From Novosphingobium clariflavum (lineage in GTDB: Bacteria; Pseudomonadota; Alphaproteobacteria; Sphingomonadales; Sphingomonadaceae): 64,000 bases of DNA. The notes below the pieces were generated by a model that did not search any database, was not told the DNA's origin, and was given only the letters and a program-made list of their open reading frames with translations. The DNA is taken from positions 248,001 through 312,000 of the forward strand of contig NZ_JAPCWC010000005.1 of NCBI RefSeq assembly GCF_026420865.1, read 5' to 3'. The position numbers and the translations under genes were made by a program. Shown here one piece after another: positions 49,418-60,156 of this stretch. Numbering within the stretch: position 1 is the first letter of the stretch; every line of letters starts with the position of its first letter.

Positions 49418-52400
49418 ATGCTGGGAATTGTCAAGACCGCGCTGCATCGCCCGCTGACGTTCATCGTCATGGCCATCCTGATCGCGCTGGGGGGGCTCAT
49501 CGCCGCCTTCCGCACCCCGGTCGACATCTTCCCGGACATCAAGATCCCGGTCATCGCCGTCGCCTGGACGTACTCCGGCCTTTCGCCGCAGGACATGTCC
49601 GACCGCATGGTGACGCCTTACGAGCGTATCCTCACCACCACGGTCAACGACATCGAGCACATCGAAAGCCAGTCCTTCCAGGGCATGGGCGTGGTGAAGA
49701 TCTACTTCCAGCCCGGCGTCGACATCCGCACCGCCACCGCGCAGGTCACCTCGGTGTCGCAGACGGTGCTCAAGCAGATGCCGCCGGGCGTGAACCCGCC
49801 GCTGATCCTGAACTATTCCGCCTCCACCGTGCCGATCCTCCAGCTTGCCCTGTCCGGCAAGGGCCTGTCGGAGCAGCAGCTGTTCGACATCGGCCAGAAC
49901 CAGATCCGCACCGGCCTCGTCACCATTCCCGGCCTTGCCATGCCCTATCCCTCGGGCGGCAAGCAGCGCCAGGTGCAGGTCGACCTCAACCCTGATGCCC
50001 TGCAGGCCCGCGGCCTCTCGGCGCAGGACGTCGGCACCGCGATCGCCGCGCAGAACCAGATCAACCCGGCCGGTTTCGTCAAGATCGGCCCGGCGCAGTA
50101 CACCGTGCGCCTGAACAACACCCCCGGCTCGATCGAGGCGCTGAACGACCTGCCGGTGAAGGTCGTCAACGGCGCGACGATCTACATGCGCGACGTCGCC
50201 TTCGTGCGCGACGGCAGCGCCCAGCAGCAGAACGTCGTCCACGTGCAGGGCAGCCGCTCGGTGCTGCTGACCGTGCTCAAGAACGGCGCCACCTCGACCC
50301 TGGCGGTGGTGGACGGCGTCAAGAACGCGCTGCCCAAGATCACCTCGACCCTGCCGGATTCGCTCAAGGTCCTGCCGGTGGGCGACCAGTCGCTGTTCGT
50401 GAAGGCCGCCGTTTCGGGCGTGATCCACGAAGGCGCGATGGCCGCCGCGCTCACCTCGATGATGATCCTGCTGTTCCTCGGTTCCTGGCGCTCGACCGTC
50501 ATCATCGCCGTCTCGATCCCGCTCGCCGTGCTCGCCGCCGTCGCCGCGCTCGCCGTTTTCGGGCAGACGATGAACGTGATGACGCTGGGCGGCCTCGCCC
50601 TCGCGGTCGGCATCCTGGTCGACGACGCGACGGTGACGATCGAGAACATCAACTGGCATCTGGAGCAGGGCAAGGGCGTGATGGAGGCGATCCTCGACGG
50701 CGCCGCCCAGATCGTCACCCCGGCGTTCGTCTCGCTGCTGTGCATCTGCATCGTCTTCGTGCCGATGTTCTTCCTGCCGGGCGTGGCGGGCTATCTGTTC
50801 GTGCCGATGGCGCTTTCGGTGGTCTTCGCGATGATCGCCTCGTTCATCCTGTCGCGCACGCTGGTGCCGACCATGGCGATGTATCTGCTCAAGCCCCACA
50901 CCCCGCACGGCGAGAACCACCACAACGCCGGCACGCCCGAATCGCGCAATCCCCTGGTGCGTTTCCAGCGCGGGTTCGAGACGCAGTTCGAGAAGATCCG
51001 CACCGGCTACCTCGGCATGCTCGCCCGCGCGCTGCGATCGAAGAAGCCGTTCATGCTGGGCTTCCTCGCCGTGGTCGTGCTGTCCTTCGGGCTTATGCCG
51101 CTGCTTGGCAGCAACTTCTTCCCGGCCGTCGACTCGGGCCAGATCGCCATGCACGTGCGCGTGCCGGTCGGCACCCGGATCGACGAATCCGCCCGTAATT
51201 TCGAGCAGATCACTGCCGAGGTCCGCAAGATCATCCCGACCGCCGAAGTGAAGTCGATCACCGACAACATCGGCCTGCCGGTCAGCTCGATCAACACCGT
51301 CTACAACAACTCGGGCACCATCGGCCCGCAGGACGGCGACATGCTGATCACGCTGGAGGAAGGTCATGAGCCGACCGAAGGCTACGTGAACCAGCTGCGC
51401 CGCGAACTGCCGCGCCGCTTCCCCGGCACCCAGTTCGCCTTCCTGCCCGCCGACATCACCAGCCAGATCCTGAACTTCGGTTCGCCGTCGCCGATCGACG
51501 TGCAGATCTCCGGCAAGAACGCGGCGGCCTCGCGCGAGTTTGCGCACAAGCTGATGGTCAAGCTGGCCAAGGTGCCCGGCCTTGCGGACCTGCGCATCCA
51601 GCAGCCGCAGAACTCGCCGCAGATCGACGTCGACGTCGACCGCTCGCGCGTGGGCCAGTACGGGCTCACCGAGCGTGACGTGACCACCAGCCTCGGCAAC
51701 TCGCTGGCGGGCACCTCGCAGACCGCGCCGGTGTTCTTCGTGAACCCCGACAACGGCGTGCAGTACCCGGTCGTCGCCCAGGCGCCCGACTATGCCATCG
51801 ATTCGATGAGCAAGCTGGCCAACCTGCCGGTTTCCGGTGCAGCCGCAGGCCGCCCGCAGCCGCTGGGCGCGCTGGCGACGCTCACTCGCTCGAGCACCGC
51901 GCCGATCGTCTCGCACTACAACATCGCCCCGGTCCTCGACATCTACGGCACCCCGCAGGGCCGCGACCTCGGCGCCGTGGCGGGCGAGGTGCAGACGGCG
52001 ATCGACTCGCTCAAGGCCGAAGTGCCCAAGGGCACCACGGTCACCATCCGCGGCCAGTACCAGACGATGAACACCGCCTTCTCCGGCCTCGGCTGGGGCC
52101 TGCTGGGCGCGGTCGTGCTGATCTACCTGCTGATCGTGGTCAACTTCCAGTCGTGGCTGGACCCGTTCATCATCATCACCGCGCTGCCCGCAGCCCTTGC
52201 CGGCATCGTCTGGATGCTGTTCGCGACGGGGACCACGCTTTCGGTCCCGGCGCTTACCGGCGCGATCATGTGCATGGGCGTGGCCACCGCCAACTCGATC
52301 CTGGTCGTCAGCTTCGCCCGCGAAAAGCTGGCCGAGCTGGGCGATCCGGTGAAGGCGGCGATGGAGGCGGGGCTCGTCCGCTTCCGCCCGGTGCTGATGA

Positions 52401-52612
52401 CCGCGCTGGCCATGATCATCGGTATGGGCCCGATGGCGCTCGGCCTCGGCGAAGGCGGCGAGCAGAACGCCCCGCTCGGCCGCGCCGTGATCGGCGGCCT
52501 CGTCTGCGCCACCATCGCCACGCTGTTCTTCGTTCCCACCGTCTTCGCTTTCTTCCATAGCCGCCGTCAGCACCATGACGCTCCTGCCGAAGCAGAGACC
52601 GCCCATGCTTGA
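49418..52612 (+). CDS. RND-family efflux pump, inner-membrane subunit
   Basis: Proton-driven exporter of 1064 residues with the two-fold RND layout: a membrane helix at residues 10-30 (FIVMAILIALGGLIAAF), a large periplasmic loop, six helices, a second periplasmic loop, and further helices. The proton-relay acidic pair is visible in AVGILVDDATVTIEN near residue 400. FRTPVDIFPDIKIPVI is the usual first-loop start. Gene order is RND, then membrane-fusion protein, then outer-membrane factor, whereas the fusion protein usually comes first. Substrates are not predictable. No regulator gene is adjacent. Confidence 0.94.
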   Translation: MLGIVKTALHRPLTFIVMAILIALGGLIAAFRTPVDIFPDIKIPVIAVAWTYSGLSPQDMSDRMVTPYERILTTTVNDIEHIESQSFQGMGVVKIYFQPGVDIRTATAQVTSVSQTVLKQMPPGVNPPLILNYSASTVPILQLALSGKGLSEQQLFDIGQNQIRTGLVTIPGLAMPYPSGGKQRQVQVDLNPDALQARGLSAQDVGTAIAAQNQINPAGFVKIGPAQYTVRLNNTPGSIEALNDLPVKVVNGATIYMRDVAFVRDGSAQQQNVVHVQGSRSVLLTVLKNGATSTLAVVDGVKNALPKITSTLPDSLKVLPVGDQSLFVKAAVSGVIHEGAMAAALTSMMILLFLGSWRSTVIIAVSIPLAVLAAVAALAVFGQTMNVMTLGGLALAVGILVDDATVTIENINWHLEQGKGVMEAILDGAAQIVTPAFVSLLCICIVFVPMFFLPGVAGYLFVPMALSVVFAMIASFILSRTLVPTMAMYLLKPHTPHGENHHNAGTPESRNPLVRFQRGFETQFEKIRTGYLGMLARALRSKKPFMLGFLAVVVLSFGLMPLLGSNFFPAVDSGQIAMHVRVPVGTRIDESARNFEQITAEVRKIIPTAEVKSITDNIGLPVSSINTVYNNSGTIGPQDGDMLITLEEGHEPTEGYVNQLRRELPRRFPGTQFAFLPADITSQILNFGSPSPIDVQISGKNAAASREFAHKLMVKLAKVPGLADLRIQQPQNSPQIDVDVDRSRVGQYGLTERDVTTSLGNSLAGTSQTAPVFFVNPDNGVQYPVVAQAPDYAIDSMSKLANLPVSGAAAGRPQPLGALATLTRSSTAPIVSHYNIAPVLDIYGTPQGRDLGAVAGEVQTAIDSLKAEVPKGTTVTIRGQYQTMNTAFSGLGWGLLGAVVLIYLLIVVNFQSWLDPFIIITALPAALAGIVWMLFATGTTLSVPALTGAIMCMGVATANSILVVSFAREKLAELGDPVKAAMEAGLVRFRPVLMTALAMIIGMGPMALGLGEGGEQNAPLGRAVIGGLVCATIATLFFVPTVFAFFHSRRQHHDAPAEAETAHA

Positions 52613-53828
52613 TCCCCAGATGCACCAGACTCCCGAGGCCCCCATGGACAACGATACTCCCACCGGTCCCAGCAGCCGCACCCTGAAGCGGGTTGGCATC
52701 GGCGCGGCCATCGTCGCCCTGGCCGTGGTCGGCGTGGGCACGGCCTCGCGGATGCACGCGACGAGCGAACTGAAGAGCGTGGCCGAAGATTCGGCGCTGC
52801 CCACCGTCGCGCTGGCCGTGCCGAAGACGGCGGCGGGCGAGGGCGGTCTGACCCTGCCCGGCACCGCGCAGGCGTGGAACAGCGCCGCGATCAACGCGCG
52901 CACCAACGGCTATGTCAGCAAGTGGCTGGCCGACATCGGCGACCATGTGCGGGCAGGCCAGCCGCTCGCCATCCTCGACGCGCCGGAAATCGAGCAGCAG
53001 CTCGCGCAGGCCAAGGCCGATTACCAGACCGCGCTCGCCAACCAGCGCCTTGCCGCCACCACCGCCCGCCGCTGGAGCGCGATGCTGGCCAAGGACGCCG
53101 TCTCGCAGCAGGAAGTCGACGAGAAGGCGGGCGACCTTGCCGCCAAGACCGCGCTCGCCAATGCGGCGCTGGCCCAGGTGCGCGAGCTTCAGGCCCAGCA
53201 CGGCTTCACCCAGCTGTCGGCGCCCTTCGCGGGCGTCGTCACCAGCCGCTCGGCCCAGATCGGCGCGCTGGTGACCGCCGGCAACGCCGCCGCGCAGCCG
53301 CTGTTCACCGTGTCCGACGTGCACAGGATGCGCGTCTATGTCCGCGTGCCGCAGATCTATTCGGCGCTGGTCAACCCCGGCGTCACCGTCGCGCTCAGCC
53401 TGCCCGAATATCCCGGCCGCACCTTCCCCGGCACCGTCAGCCGCAGCGCCGGCGCGGTCGATGCCCAGTCGGGTGCGGTGCTGGTCGAAGTGCAGGCGGA
53501 CAACGGCGAGGGCGCGCTCAAGCCCGGCGCCTTCGTGCAGGCCCACTTCGATGTCGACGCCACCCTCAAGGGCGTGACCCTGCCAGGCAGCGCCGTGCTC
53601 TACACCGACAAGGGCCCGAGCGTGGCGGTGCTGGGCGCGAACAACACGGTCACCGTCCGCCCGATCACCATTGCCCGCGACCAGGGCAAGTCGGTGATCG
53701 TCTCGGTCGGCGTCCAGCTGGGCGACCGCGTGGTCGATTCGCCGCCGGACTCGATCCGCACCGGCGACCGCGTGCAGGTGCAGAGCGCCGCCGATGCCGC
53801 TCCGGCAAAGGGTGCCACGCATGGTTGA
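52605..53828 (+). CDS. RND efflux membrane-fusion protein
   Basis: Periplasmic adaptor, 407 residues. The N-terminal anchor lies near residues 30-48 (VGIGAAIVALAVVGVGTASR); then come the first barrel-sandwich strands (INARTNGYVSKWLADIGDHV), an alpha-helical hairpin of about 80 residues (IEQQLAQAKADYQTALANQR), SAPFAGVVTSRSAQIGALV, and beta-barrel and membrane-proximal domains. The ATG at 52605 overlaps the pump gene; ATG 52644 (MDNDTPTGPS) is an alternative. It overlaps the outer-membrane factor gene by 8 bases. Confidence 0.92.
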   Translation: MLDPQMHQTPEAPMDNDTPTGPSSRTLKRVGIGAAIVALAVVGVGTASRMHATSELKSVAEDSALPTVALAVPKTAAGEGGLTLPGTAQAWNSAAINARTNGYVSKWLADIGDHVRAGQPLAILDAPEIEQQLAQAKADYQTALANQRLAATTARRWSAMLAKDAVSQQEVDEKAGDLAAKTALANAALAQVRELQAQHGFTQLSAPFAGVVTSRSAQIGALVTAGNAAAQPLFTVSDVHRMRVYVRVPQIYSALVNPGVTVALSLPEYPGRTFPGTVSRSAGAVDAQSGAVLVEVQADNGEGALKPGAFVQAHFDVDATLKGVTLPGSAVLYTDKGPSVAVLGANNTVTVRPITIARDQGKSVIVSVGVQLGDRVVDSPPDSIRTGDRVQVQSAADAAPAKGATHG

Positions 53829-55248
53829 GCGGAGGGCTAGGCGCGCTGCCCTCACCGCGCTGGCGGTCGCGCTGCTGGGCGGCTGTTCGATGGCCCCCAA
53901 GTACACGCCGCCAGCAGCAAGCCTGCCCGCCGCGCCGGAGCAGTTCGCCGGGATGCAGGGCTGGGCGCCCGCCGCCCCGCAGGACGCCGCGCTGCGCGGT
54001 GCGTGGTGGACGATGTTCGGCGATCCGGTGCTGGACGACCTCGAAACCAGGGCCGAGGCCGCCAGCCCGACGCTGGCCGCCGCGCTCGCCCGCTACGACC
54101 AGGCCCGCGGCGCGGCCGGGGTGGCGACTTCCGAACTCTTCCCCGAGATCGGCGTCAACGGCTCCGCCGCGCGCAGCCGCGTTTCCGCCGGACGCCCGCT
54201 CTCCTCGGGTTCCTCGGCGACTTACGACAACTACATCGTCGGCGGCAGCCTGTCCTACGAACTCGACCTCTGGGGCCGGGTGCGCAACAGCGTGAAGGCG
54301 GGCAGGGCGGAAGCCGATGCCTCGGCAGGCGATCTTGCCTCGGCGCGCCTCAGCCTGCAGGCCGCGGTGGCCGATGCCTACTTGCGCCTGCGCGGCCTCG
54401 ACGCCCAGGCCCAGCTGCTCGACCGCTCGGTGGACGCCTTCCAGCGCGCCTACCAGCTGACCGAGACGCGCCACGAAGGCGGCATCTCCTCGGGCATCGA
54501 CGTCAACCGCGCCCGCACCGTCCTCGCCAATGCCCGCGCGCTGGTCGCCTCGATCGCCAACCAGCGCGCCCAGACCGAGCACGAACTGGCCGCGCTCACC
54601 GGCGCCATCGCCTCGGACTTCCACGTCGCCCCTGCAGCGCCCGCCTTCGACGTGCCGAGCCTGGCGGTGGATACCCCCTCCACGCTGCTCCAGCGCCGGC
54701 CCGACATCGCCGCCGCCGAACGCCGCGTCTATGCCGCCAACGCCCGCATCGGCGTGGCCCGCGCGGCCTGGTTCCCGACCATCGGCCTCGGCGGATCGGG
54801 CGGATGGCAGACCACCCACGGCAACCTCCTGAGCGCGCCGAATTCGATGTGGTCGCTCGGGCCCCTCTCGGCGCTGCTCACCGTGTTCGACGGCGGCGCC
54901 CGCCGCTCGCAAGTGAAGATCTCGCGCGGCGAATACGACGAGGCCGCCGCCGACTACCGCACCACCGTGCTCGGCGCCTTCCGCGAAGTGGAAGATTCGA
55001 TCGCGGCCATGCGCCAGCTCGAAACGCAGGGCAAAGCCCAGCAGGAAGCCGCCGCCGCCGCCCAGCGCACCAGCGAGATCGCCATGTCCCGCTACCGCGA
55101 CGGCGCCTCGGATTACCTCGACGTGGTGACCGCGCAGACCGACGCTCTGGACGCCCAGCGCTCGGCCATCGCCGTGGAGACCGAACGCATGCGTGCGGCG
55201 GTGGACTATGTGAAGGCTATTGGCGGGCCTTCGCAGCAGCAGGGGTAA
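53821..55248 (+). CDS. RND efflux outer-membrane factor (NodT family lipoprotein)
   Basis: Outer-membrane channel of 475 residues. The signal peptide ends in the lipobox LLGGCSMAPKY; WWTMFGDPVLDDLETRAEAA and the repeated long helices with LRGLDAQAQLLDRSVDAF and RPDIAAAERRVYAANARIGV are family signatures. It forms the exit duct for the pump encoded just upstream. Its ATG overlaps the adaptor gene, completing a three-gene operon. Confidence 0.94.
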   Translation: MVERRARRAALTALAVALLGGCSMAPKYTPPAASLPAAPEQFAGMQGWAPAAPQDAALRGAWWTMFGDPVLDDLETRAEAASPTLAAALARYDQARGAAGVATSELFPEIGVNGSAARSRVSAGRPLSSGSSATYDNYIVGGSLSYELDLWGRVRNSVKAGRAEADASAGDLASARLSLQAAVADAYLRLRGLDAQAQLLDRSVDAFQRAYQLTETRHEGGISSGIDVNRARTVLANARALVASIANQRAQTEHELAALTGAIASDFHVAPAAPAFDVPSLAVDTPSTLLQRRPDIAAAERRVYAANARIGVARAAWFPTIGLGGSGGWQTTHGNLLSAPNSMWSLGPLSALLTVFDGGARRSQVKISRGEYDEAAADYRTTVLGAFREVEDSIAAMRQLETQGKAQQEAAAAAQRTSEIAMSRYRDGASDYLDVVTAQTDALDAQRSAIAVETERMRAAVDYVKAIGGPSQQQG

Positions 55249-55249
55249 G

Positions 55250-55292
55250 AAGGGATAAAGCAGGGGGGCATAGCCCCCCTGCACCCCCATTA
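55250..55292 (+). repeat. Terminal repeat, left copy
   Basis: Starts AAGGGATAAAGCAGGGGG and ends CCCCCTGCACCCCCATTA, with a GCAGGGGGGC/GCCCCCCTGC hairpin (55260-55282, ATA loop) inside. It is the reverse complement of 55506-55547 apart from the hairpin loop region. Confidence 0.8.
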
Positions 55293-55404
55293 CCGTCGAG
55301 GTAGCACCCAGCCTCTCCGTTGTGCGCCCATGGTGGCGTCGGGAGAATAGAGCAGTTTCTGATCCGATCGCATCGGATCAACTCCTCTAAGATTTTGGTT
55401 TTAC

Positions 55405-55448
55405 GCGTTTTCCGAGTCATCAGGTGATTCCACCTGATTAGAAAACGC
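55405..55448. repeat. Palindromic repeat, copy B
   Basis: GCGTTTTC (55405-55412) pairs with GAAAACGC (55441-55448), enclosing ATCAGGTG/CACCTGAT (55419-55438) with an ATTC loop. Related to copy A at 46644-46681. Confidence 0.75.
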
Positions 55449-55505
55449 TCTAATTGGCTGCGCCGCAAGGGGCGCATGCCGAATCTGCGCGCGCGATGCA
55501 GACGC

Positions 55506-55547
55506 TAATGGGGGTGCAGGGGGTATTAACCCCCTGCTTTATCCCTT
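55506..55547 (-). repeat. Terminal repeat, right copy (inverted)
   Basis: Reverse-complement counterpart of 55250-55292, with an internal GCAGGGGGT/ACCCCCTGC hairpin (55516-55537). Confidence 0.8.
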
Positions 55548-55560
55548 GTTCTTCAACCCC

Positions 55561-56940
<1,380 letters not shown>

Positions 56941-57072
56941 GGCACGGGCTCCTCTGTCACCGCGCCCGCGCTGGCTTGCGGGAAAGGGCGCGAGGCTAGG
57001 TCGTCTATGCCAACCTAAGTATCGGAGCAGGCGGGTGCAATGTTCCCGTTGGCAAGGCAGGTTGCGGGGCGC

Positions 57073-57612
57073 TCACGCGGTCAGGAGCAGCAGCGCGCGC
57101 AGGGCAGGGTCGAGCAGCAGGTGGACCAGTCCGTGCCCGGCGAGGGCCGGGAGGAAGCCGTGGCGCCAGTAGAGCAGACCCCAGACGCAGCCGACCAGCC
57201 AGAAGCGCAAGGCGCCGTAGAGCGGGTAATGGGACACCGCCGTCCAGGCATTGAGCAGCTGCACTGCCGCGATGATCGGCAGCAGCACCCAGGACGGCAG
57301 CGGCCTGCGGGTGAAGGGCGCGCTGACGGCAGCGGCGAGCGCGGCCAGCGCGGTGGTCAGCAGGAGGCGGTACTGCACTTCCTCCAGCATCGATCCGGCG
57401 GCGGAAAACAGCATGCGCGGCAGCAGCGGCGCGGTGAACAGCGCGGCATACCCATCGGGCAGCGCGCGGCGGAACAGCACGCCGTCGAGCAGGAGCACGA
57501 AGGCGCTCACCCCCAGCACCGAGCAAAGCGTCGCCGCGAGCGCTGCCTTGCGCTCGCGGGCAAGCAGGTGGAGCCCGGTGCGCGCGAGGATCTGGCCGAG
57601 CGCGGATCGCAC
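57073..57612 (-). CDS. CPBP-family (CAAX protease/Abi-like) membrane protein
   Basis: A 179-residue inner-membrane protein with about five hydrophobic segments. It has the EExxxR-type motif as LEEVQYRLLL near residue 77 and a second conserved histidine motif as GHGLVHLLLD near the C-terminus, consistent with a CPBP intramembrane glutamic protease fold. The intervening LLYWRHGFLPALA is typical. Substrate unknown. It follows the cytochrome b561 gene after 11 bp and is probably co-transcribed with it. Confidence 0.75.
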   Translation of the reverse strand: MRSALGQILARTGLHLLARERKAALAATLCSVLGVSAFVLLLDGVLFRRALPDGYAALFTAPLLPRMLFSAAGSMLEEVQYRLLLTTALAALAAAVSAPFTRRPLPSWVLLPIIAAVQLLNAWTAVSHYPLYGALRFWLVGCVWGLLYWRHGFLPALAGHGLVHLLLDPALRALLLLTA

Positions 57613-57623
57613 GTGAGAGGGGC

Positions 57624-58304
57624 TCAGGGCGTCGCCCCGCTCCAGATCGCCCAGCCGACCAGCCAGGCCGCCACCACGCAGGCGAAGAACCGCCAGGCCG
57701 GCGCGCGGACGAGGCCCCGGGTTCCGGCGGGAAGCGCGCGCTTGCCGGTGACCATCGGGGCGATCAGGTTGTCGCGCTTGACCACGCGGTAGAACAGCAC
57801 CGCGCCGACATGGAGCACGACGAGCGCGAGGATGAGGTTGAAGCCCAGCCCGTGCAGCTGCGTCGCGCGGTCGGCGGTGGTGAACGAGACGAGATGGTTG
57901 AGCGGGCCGGTCACCCCGTCATCCTCGTCGCCTGCAAAGAGGCCGAAGGTGACCTGCAGGCTCAGCAGGCCGAGCAGGGCGATCACGCTCCACCCGCCGG
58001 CGGCATTGTGGCCGACATCGTGGCCGGCGGTGGGGGCCGCGCCGGTCCTGCCGCGCAGATGGTCCAGCACCGCGCGCGGGCCGCGCACGAAGGCAGCGAA
58101 GCGCGCGGTCGATCCGCCCACGAAGCCCCAGAGCACGCGGATCACCAGCAGCTGCAGCATCACCGTGCCGATCTGCATGTGCAGCGCCATCTTGCCGTTC
58201 TCGGCGGTCCACCACAGGGCCGGGATCAGCACCACGAAAGCCCAGTGGATGAAGCGGACGGGAAGATCCCAGAGCGGGGTGGGGACCCCGCCCGGGTTGC
58301 TCAC
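57624..58304 (-). CDS. Cytochrome b561-type di-heme membrane protein
   Basis: A 226-residue four-helix membrane cytochrome. Candidate heme histidines are in VRFIHWAF (H20), ALHMQIG (near 42), TQLHGLGFN (near 150) and VVLHVGAV (near 164). It begins PLWDLPVRFIHW, the usual start of the prokaryotic b561 family that pairs with soluble c-type cytochromes. The start overlaps the end of the cytochrome c' gene (ATGA-type), so the two likely exchange electrons in the periplasm. Confidence 0.9.
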   Translation of the reverse strand: MSNPGGVPTPLWDLPVRFIHWAFVVLIPALWWTAENGKMALHMQIGTVMLQLLVIRVLWGFVGGSTARFAAFVRGPRAVLDHLRGRTGAAPTAGHDVGHNAAGGWSVIALLGLLSLQVTFGLFAGDEDDGVTGPLNHLVSFTTADRATQLHGLGFNLILALVVLHVGAVLFYRVVKRDNLIAPMVTGKRALPAGTRGLVRAPAWRFFACVVAAWLVGWAIWSGATP

Positions 58305-58834
58305 TTGTCCTTCTTTCGGAACTGCTCGTGGCAGCCCTTGCAGGCGCCGCCGATGTCGCCCATCGCCTTGGTGGTGGCGACGAGGTCCTTGGCGTCGGCG
58401 GCGGTCTTCAGTTCGTCGGCGGCGCTGGCGAGCTTGTCGGCGGCGGCCTTGAATTCGCCGGGCTTCTGCCAGACGGCGGGCAGGGCTTCGGTCTTGGGGG
58501 CAGCATCTGGGCCGGTGCCTTCGGGGAACAGGCCGAGGATCTTGCCGGCGTCGTCCTTGATCGAGGCGGCGGCGGCCGAGGCGGTGGCGAAGTCCGGCGG
58601 GGTGCTTTCGAGCGCGGCCTTGGCGACCTTGTTCGACTTGCCGATGTCCTTGAAGTTGGCCTTGCGCTGCTTGACGATGGCGGAGGCGTCGACGGCGGCA
58701 TCCGAGGCGCCGGCCGAACCGTCGGGCGCGGTCTGCGGGCCCTTGCAGGCGGACACGGCAAGGAGCGCGCCGATCGCGGCGGCCAGCATGAGTTTCGAGG
58801 GGGCGAGTTTAGAGGCCGTAAGGGTACGGGTCAT
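58301..58834 (-). CDS. Cytochrome c' (class II c-type cytochrome), probable lipoprotein
   Basis: A 177-residue exported protein with a C-terminal CKGCH heme site (near residue 166), which is the class II/cytochrome c' arrangement. The N-terminal signal (LMLAAAIGALLAVSACKG) ends in a lipobox-like VSAC, so it may be tethered to a membrane. The body is a four-helix bundle rich in Ala and Lys. Cytochromes c' bind NO and CO; with the b561 next door an electron-transfer or stress role is likely. Confidence 0.9.
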   Translation of the reverse strand: MTRTLTASKLAPSKLMLAAAIGALLAVSACKGPQTAPDGSAGASDAAVDASAIVKQRKANFKDIGKSNKVAKAALESTPPDFATASAAAASIKDDAGKILGLFPEGTGPDAAPKTEALPAVWQKPGEFKAAADKLASAADELKTAADAKDLVATTKAMGDIGGACKGCHEQFRKKDK

Positions 58835-58936
58835 GGCGCGGCAACTCCTGTCAGGCGGGACACTTATGCATCCCTTGAAGCCTTGATAACGCGGATTGTT
58901 GCGCTGCGAAGAGGGTATTCCGCAATCGCCGGGAAT

Positions 58937-60022
58937 TTATCCCGCGAAGACGGTCCCGTCCATCAGCTTGCGCGCGGTGCGAAGGAGGGCGGCGCTCACG
59001 ACGGCGCCGCCCTCGTCCACTTCGAGGACACAGGACATCTCGCCGGTCGGATGTTCGACCGACAGCGTCTTGCGGCGACCCTCGGGGCATATGGCGACTT
59101 CGGCGGCGGGCGAGCCATCGATCAGGCAGGCGGTCGCCACCGAGACCGCGCCCAGCACGCCGATGGTGGCGTGGGCGCGGTGGGGAATGAAACTGCGCAC
59201 GGTCACCGCGCCGCCATGCCTGGGCGGGGCGACCAGCATCATCTTGGGGACCGACTTGTCCTTGACGTCGCCGAGGTTCATCCGCTCGCCCACGGCCAGG
59301 CGGATGGCCTCGATCCTGGCCTTCAGTTCGGTATTGGCGTCGAGGCTCTCGCGGTCCTCGTAGCCGGTGATGCCCAGGTCCTCTGCCTTCATCACCACGC
59401 AGGGCATGCCGTTGTCGATCAGCGTCACGCGCACGCCGTTCACGTCGTCGACGGCATTGCCGGTGGGCAGCAGCGCGCCGCAGGAGGAGCCGGCAGTGTC
59501 GCGGAATTCCAGCGGCACCGGGGCATGGCTGCCGGGCACGCCGTCGATGCGGGCATCGCCCCTGTAGGTCACGCTATGACCATCCGGGCCGCCCGGCGTC
59601 TGCACGGTGGCGACGGCGACCTGCCCGGTGTTCTCCATGAAGATGGCGACATCGGTTTCCTCGCCCTTCGCTTCGATCAGCCCGCGCTCGATGGCGAAGG
59701 GGCCGACACCGGCGAGGATGTTGCCGCAGTTCTGCTGGTCGCTGACGAGCGCCTGATCGACGAAGACCTGCAGGAACAGGTAATCGACATCGATGCCTTC
59801 GCGCGAGGATTTGGAAACGACCGCGACCTTGCTGGTCAGCGGATCGGCGCCGCCCATGCCGTCGATCTGGCGCGGATCGGGGGAGCCCATGATGGAAAGC
59901 AGGAAGGCATCGCGCTCGGCGGGATCGGCGGGGAGGTCGGACTTGAGGAAGTAGCCGCCCTTCGAAGTGCCGCCGCGCATCCACATGCAGGCAATGCCCT
60001 CGGTTTCGCGTGCTTCACTCAT
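58937..60022 (-). CDS. ligU: 4-oxalomesaconate tautomerase (PrpF family)
   Basis: Isomerase of the PrpF/diaminopimelate-epimerase-like fold that shifts the double bond of 4-oxalomesaconate so that LigJ can hydrate it. The 361-residue protein has CMWMRGGTSKGGYFL near residue 12 (including the conserved lysine), GADPLTSKVAVV near residue 58, QNCGNILAGVGPFA near residue 97 and GSSCGALLPTG near residue 180. GGGAGAGCGCC precedes the ATG. It lies about 38 kb from the other lig genes in the window. A methylaconitate isomerase role is the alternative, but the complete lig set favours LigU. Confidence 0.85.
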   Translation of the reverse strand: MSEARETEGIACMWMRGGTSKGGYFLKSDLPADPAERDAFLLSIMGSPDPRQIDGMGGADPLTSKVAVVSKSSREGIDVDYLFLQVFVDQALVSDQQNCGNILAGVGPFAIERGLIEAKGEETDVAIFMENTGQVAVATVQTPGGPDGHSVTYRGDARIDGVPGSHAPVPLEFRDTAGSSCGALLPTGNAVDDVNGVRVTLIDNGMPCVVMKAEDLGITGYEDRESLDANTELKARIEAIRLAVGERMNLGDVKDKSVPKMMLVAPPRHGGAVTVRSFIPHRAHATIGVLGAVSVATACLIDGSPAAEVAICPEGRRKTLSVEHPTGEMSCVLEVDEGGAVVSAALLRTARKLMDGTVFAG

Positions 60023-60156
60023 GGCGCTCTCCCGGCAGTATCGAATCGAAGTGAGCGTACTTGCCTTTCCGGGGCCGGGCGAGGGAAGGCGGATGCGGCA
60101 ATTCGCGATTGGTTCTGGCTAAACATGAGGTGCGCGGTGGGGGCGCGACCTCCCCA

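Larger units (their letters stand above)
55249..55560. other. Repeat-bounded spacer between the pump operon and fumC
   Basis: No gene. Inverted copies of a roughly 42-bp sequence lie at each end (55250-55292 and 55506-55547), each containing its own G/C hairpin, and palindromic repeat copy B sits inside. The whole 300-bp block looks like a small non-autonomous repeat element. Hairpins may also end the convergent transcripts. Confidence 0.65.

Noticed and set aside
49274..52906. A 1210-codon minus-strand open frame opposite the RND pump
   Set aside because: Highly charged, His/Arg-rich translation with no fold signature; shadow of the pump gene on the other strand.
49418..55248. RND pump as a recently acquired resistance island
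   Set aside because: Composition and codon use look like the rest of the window, and there is no integrase or insertion sequence.
57073..57612. CPBP gene as a phage abortive-infection gene
   Set aside because: The family name Abi is historical; here the gene sits in a cytochrome operon with no other defence genes next to it.
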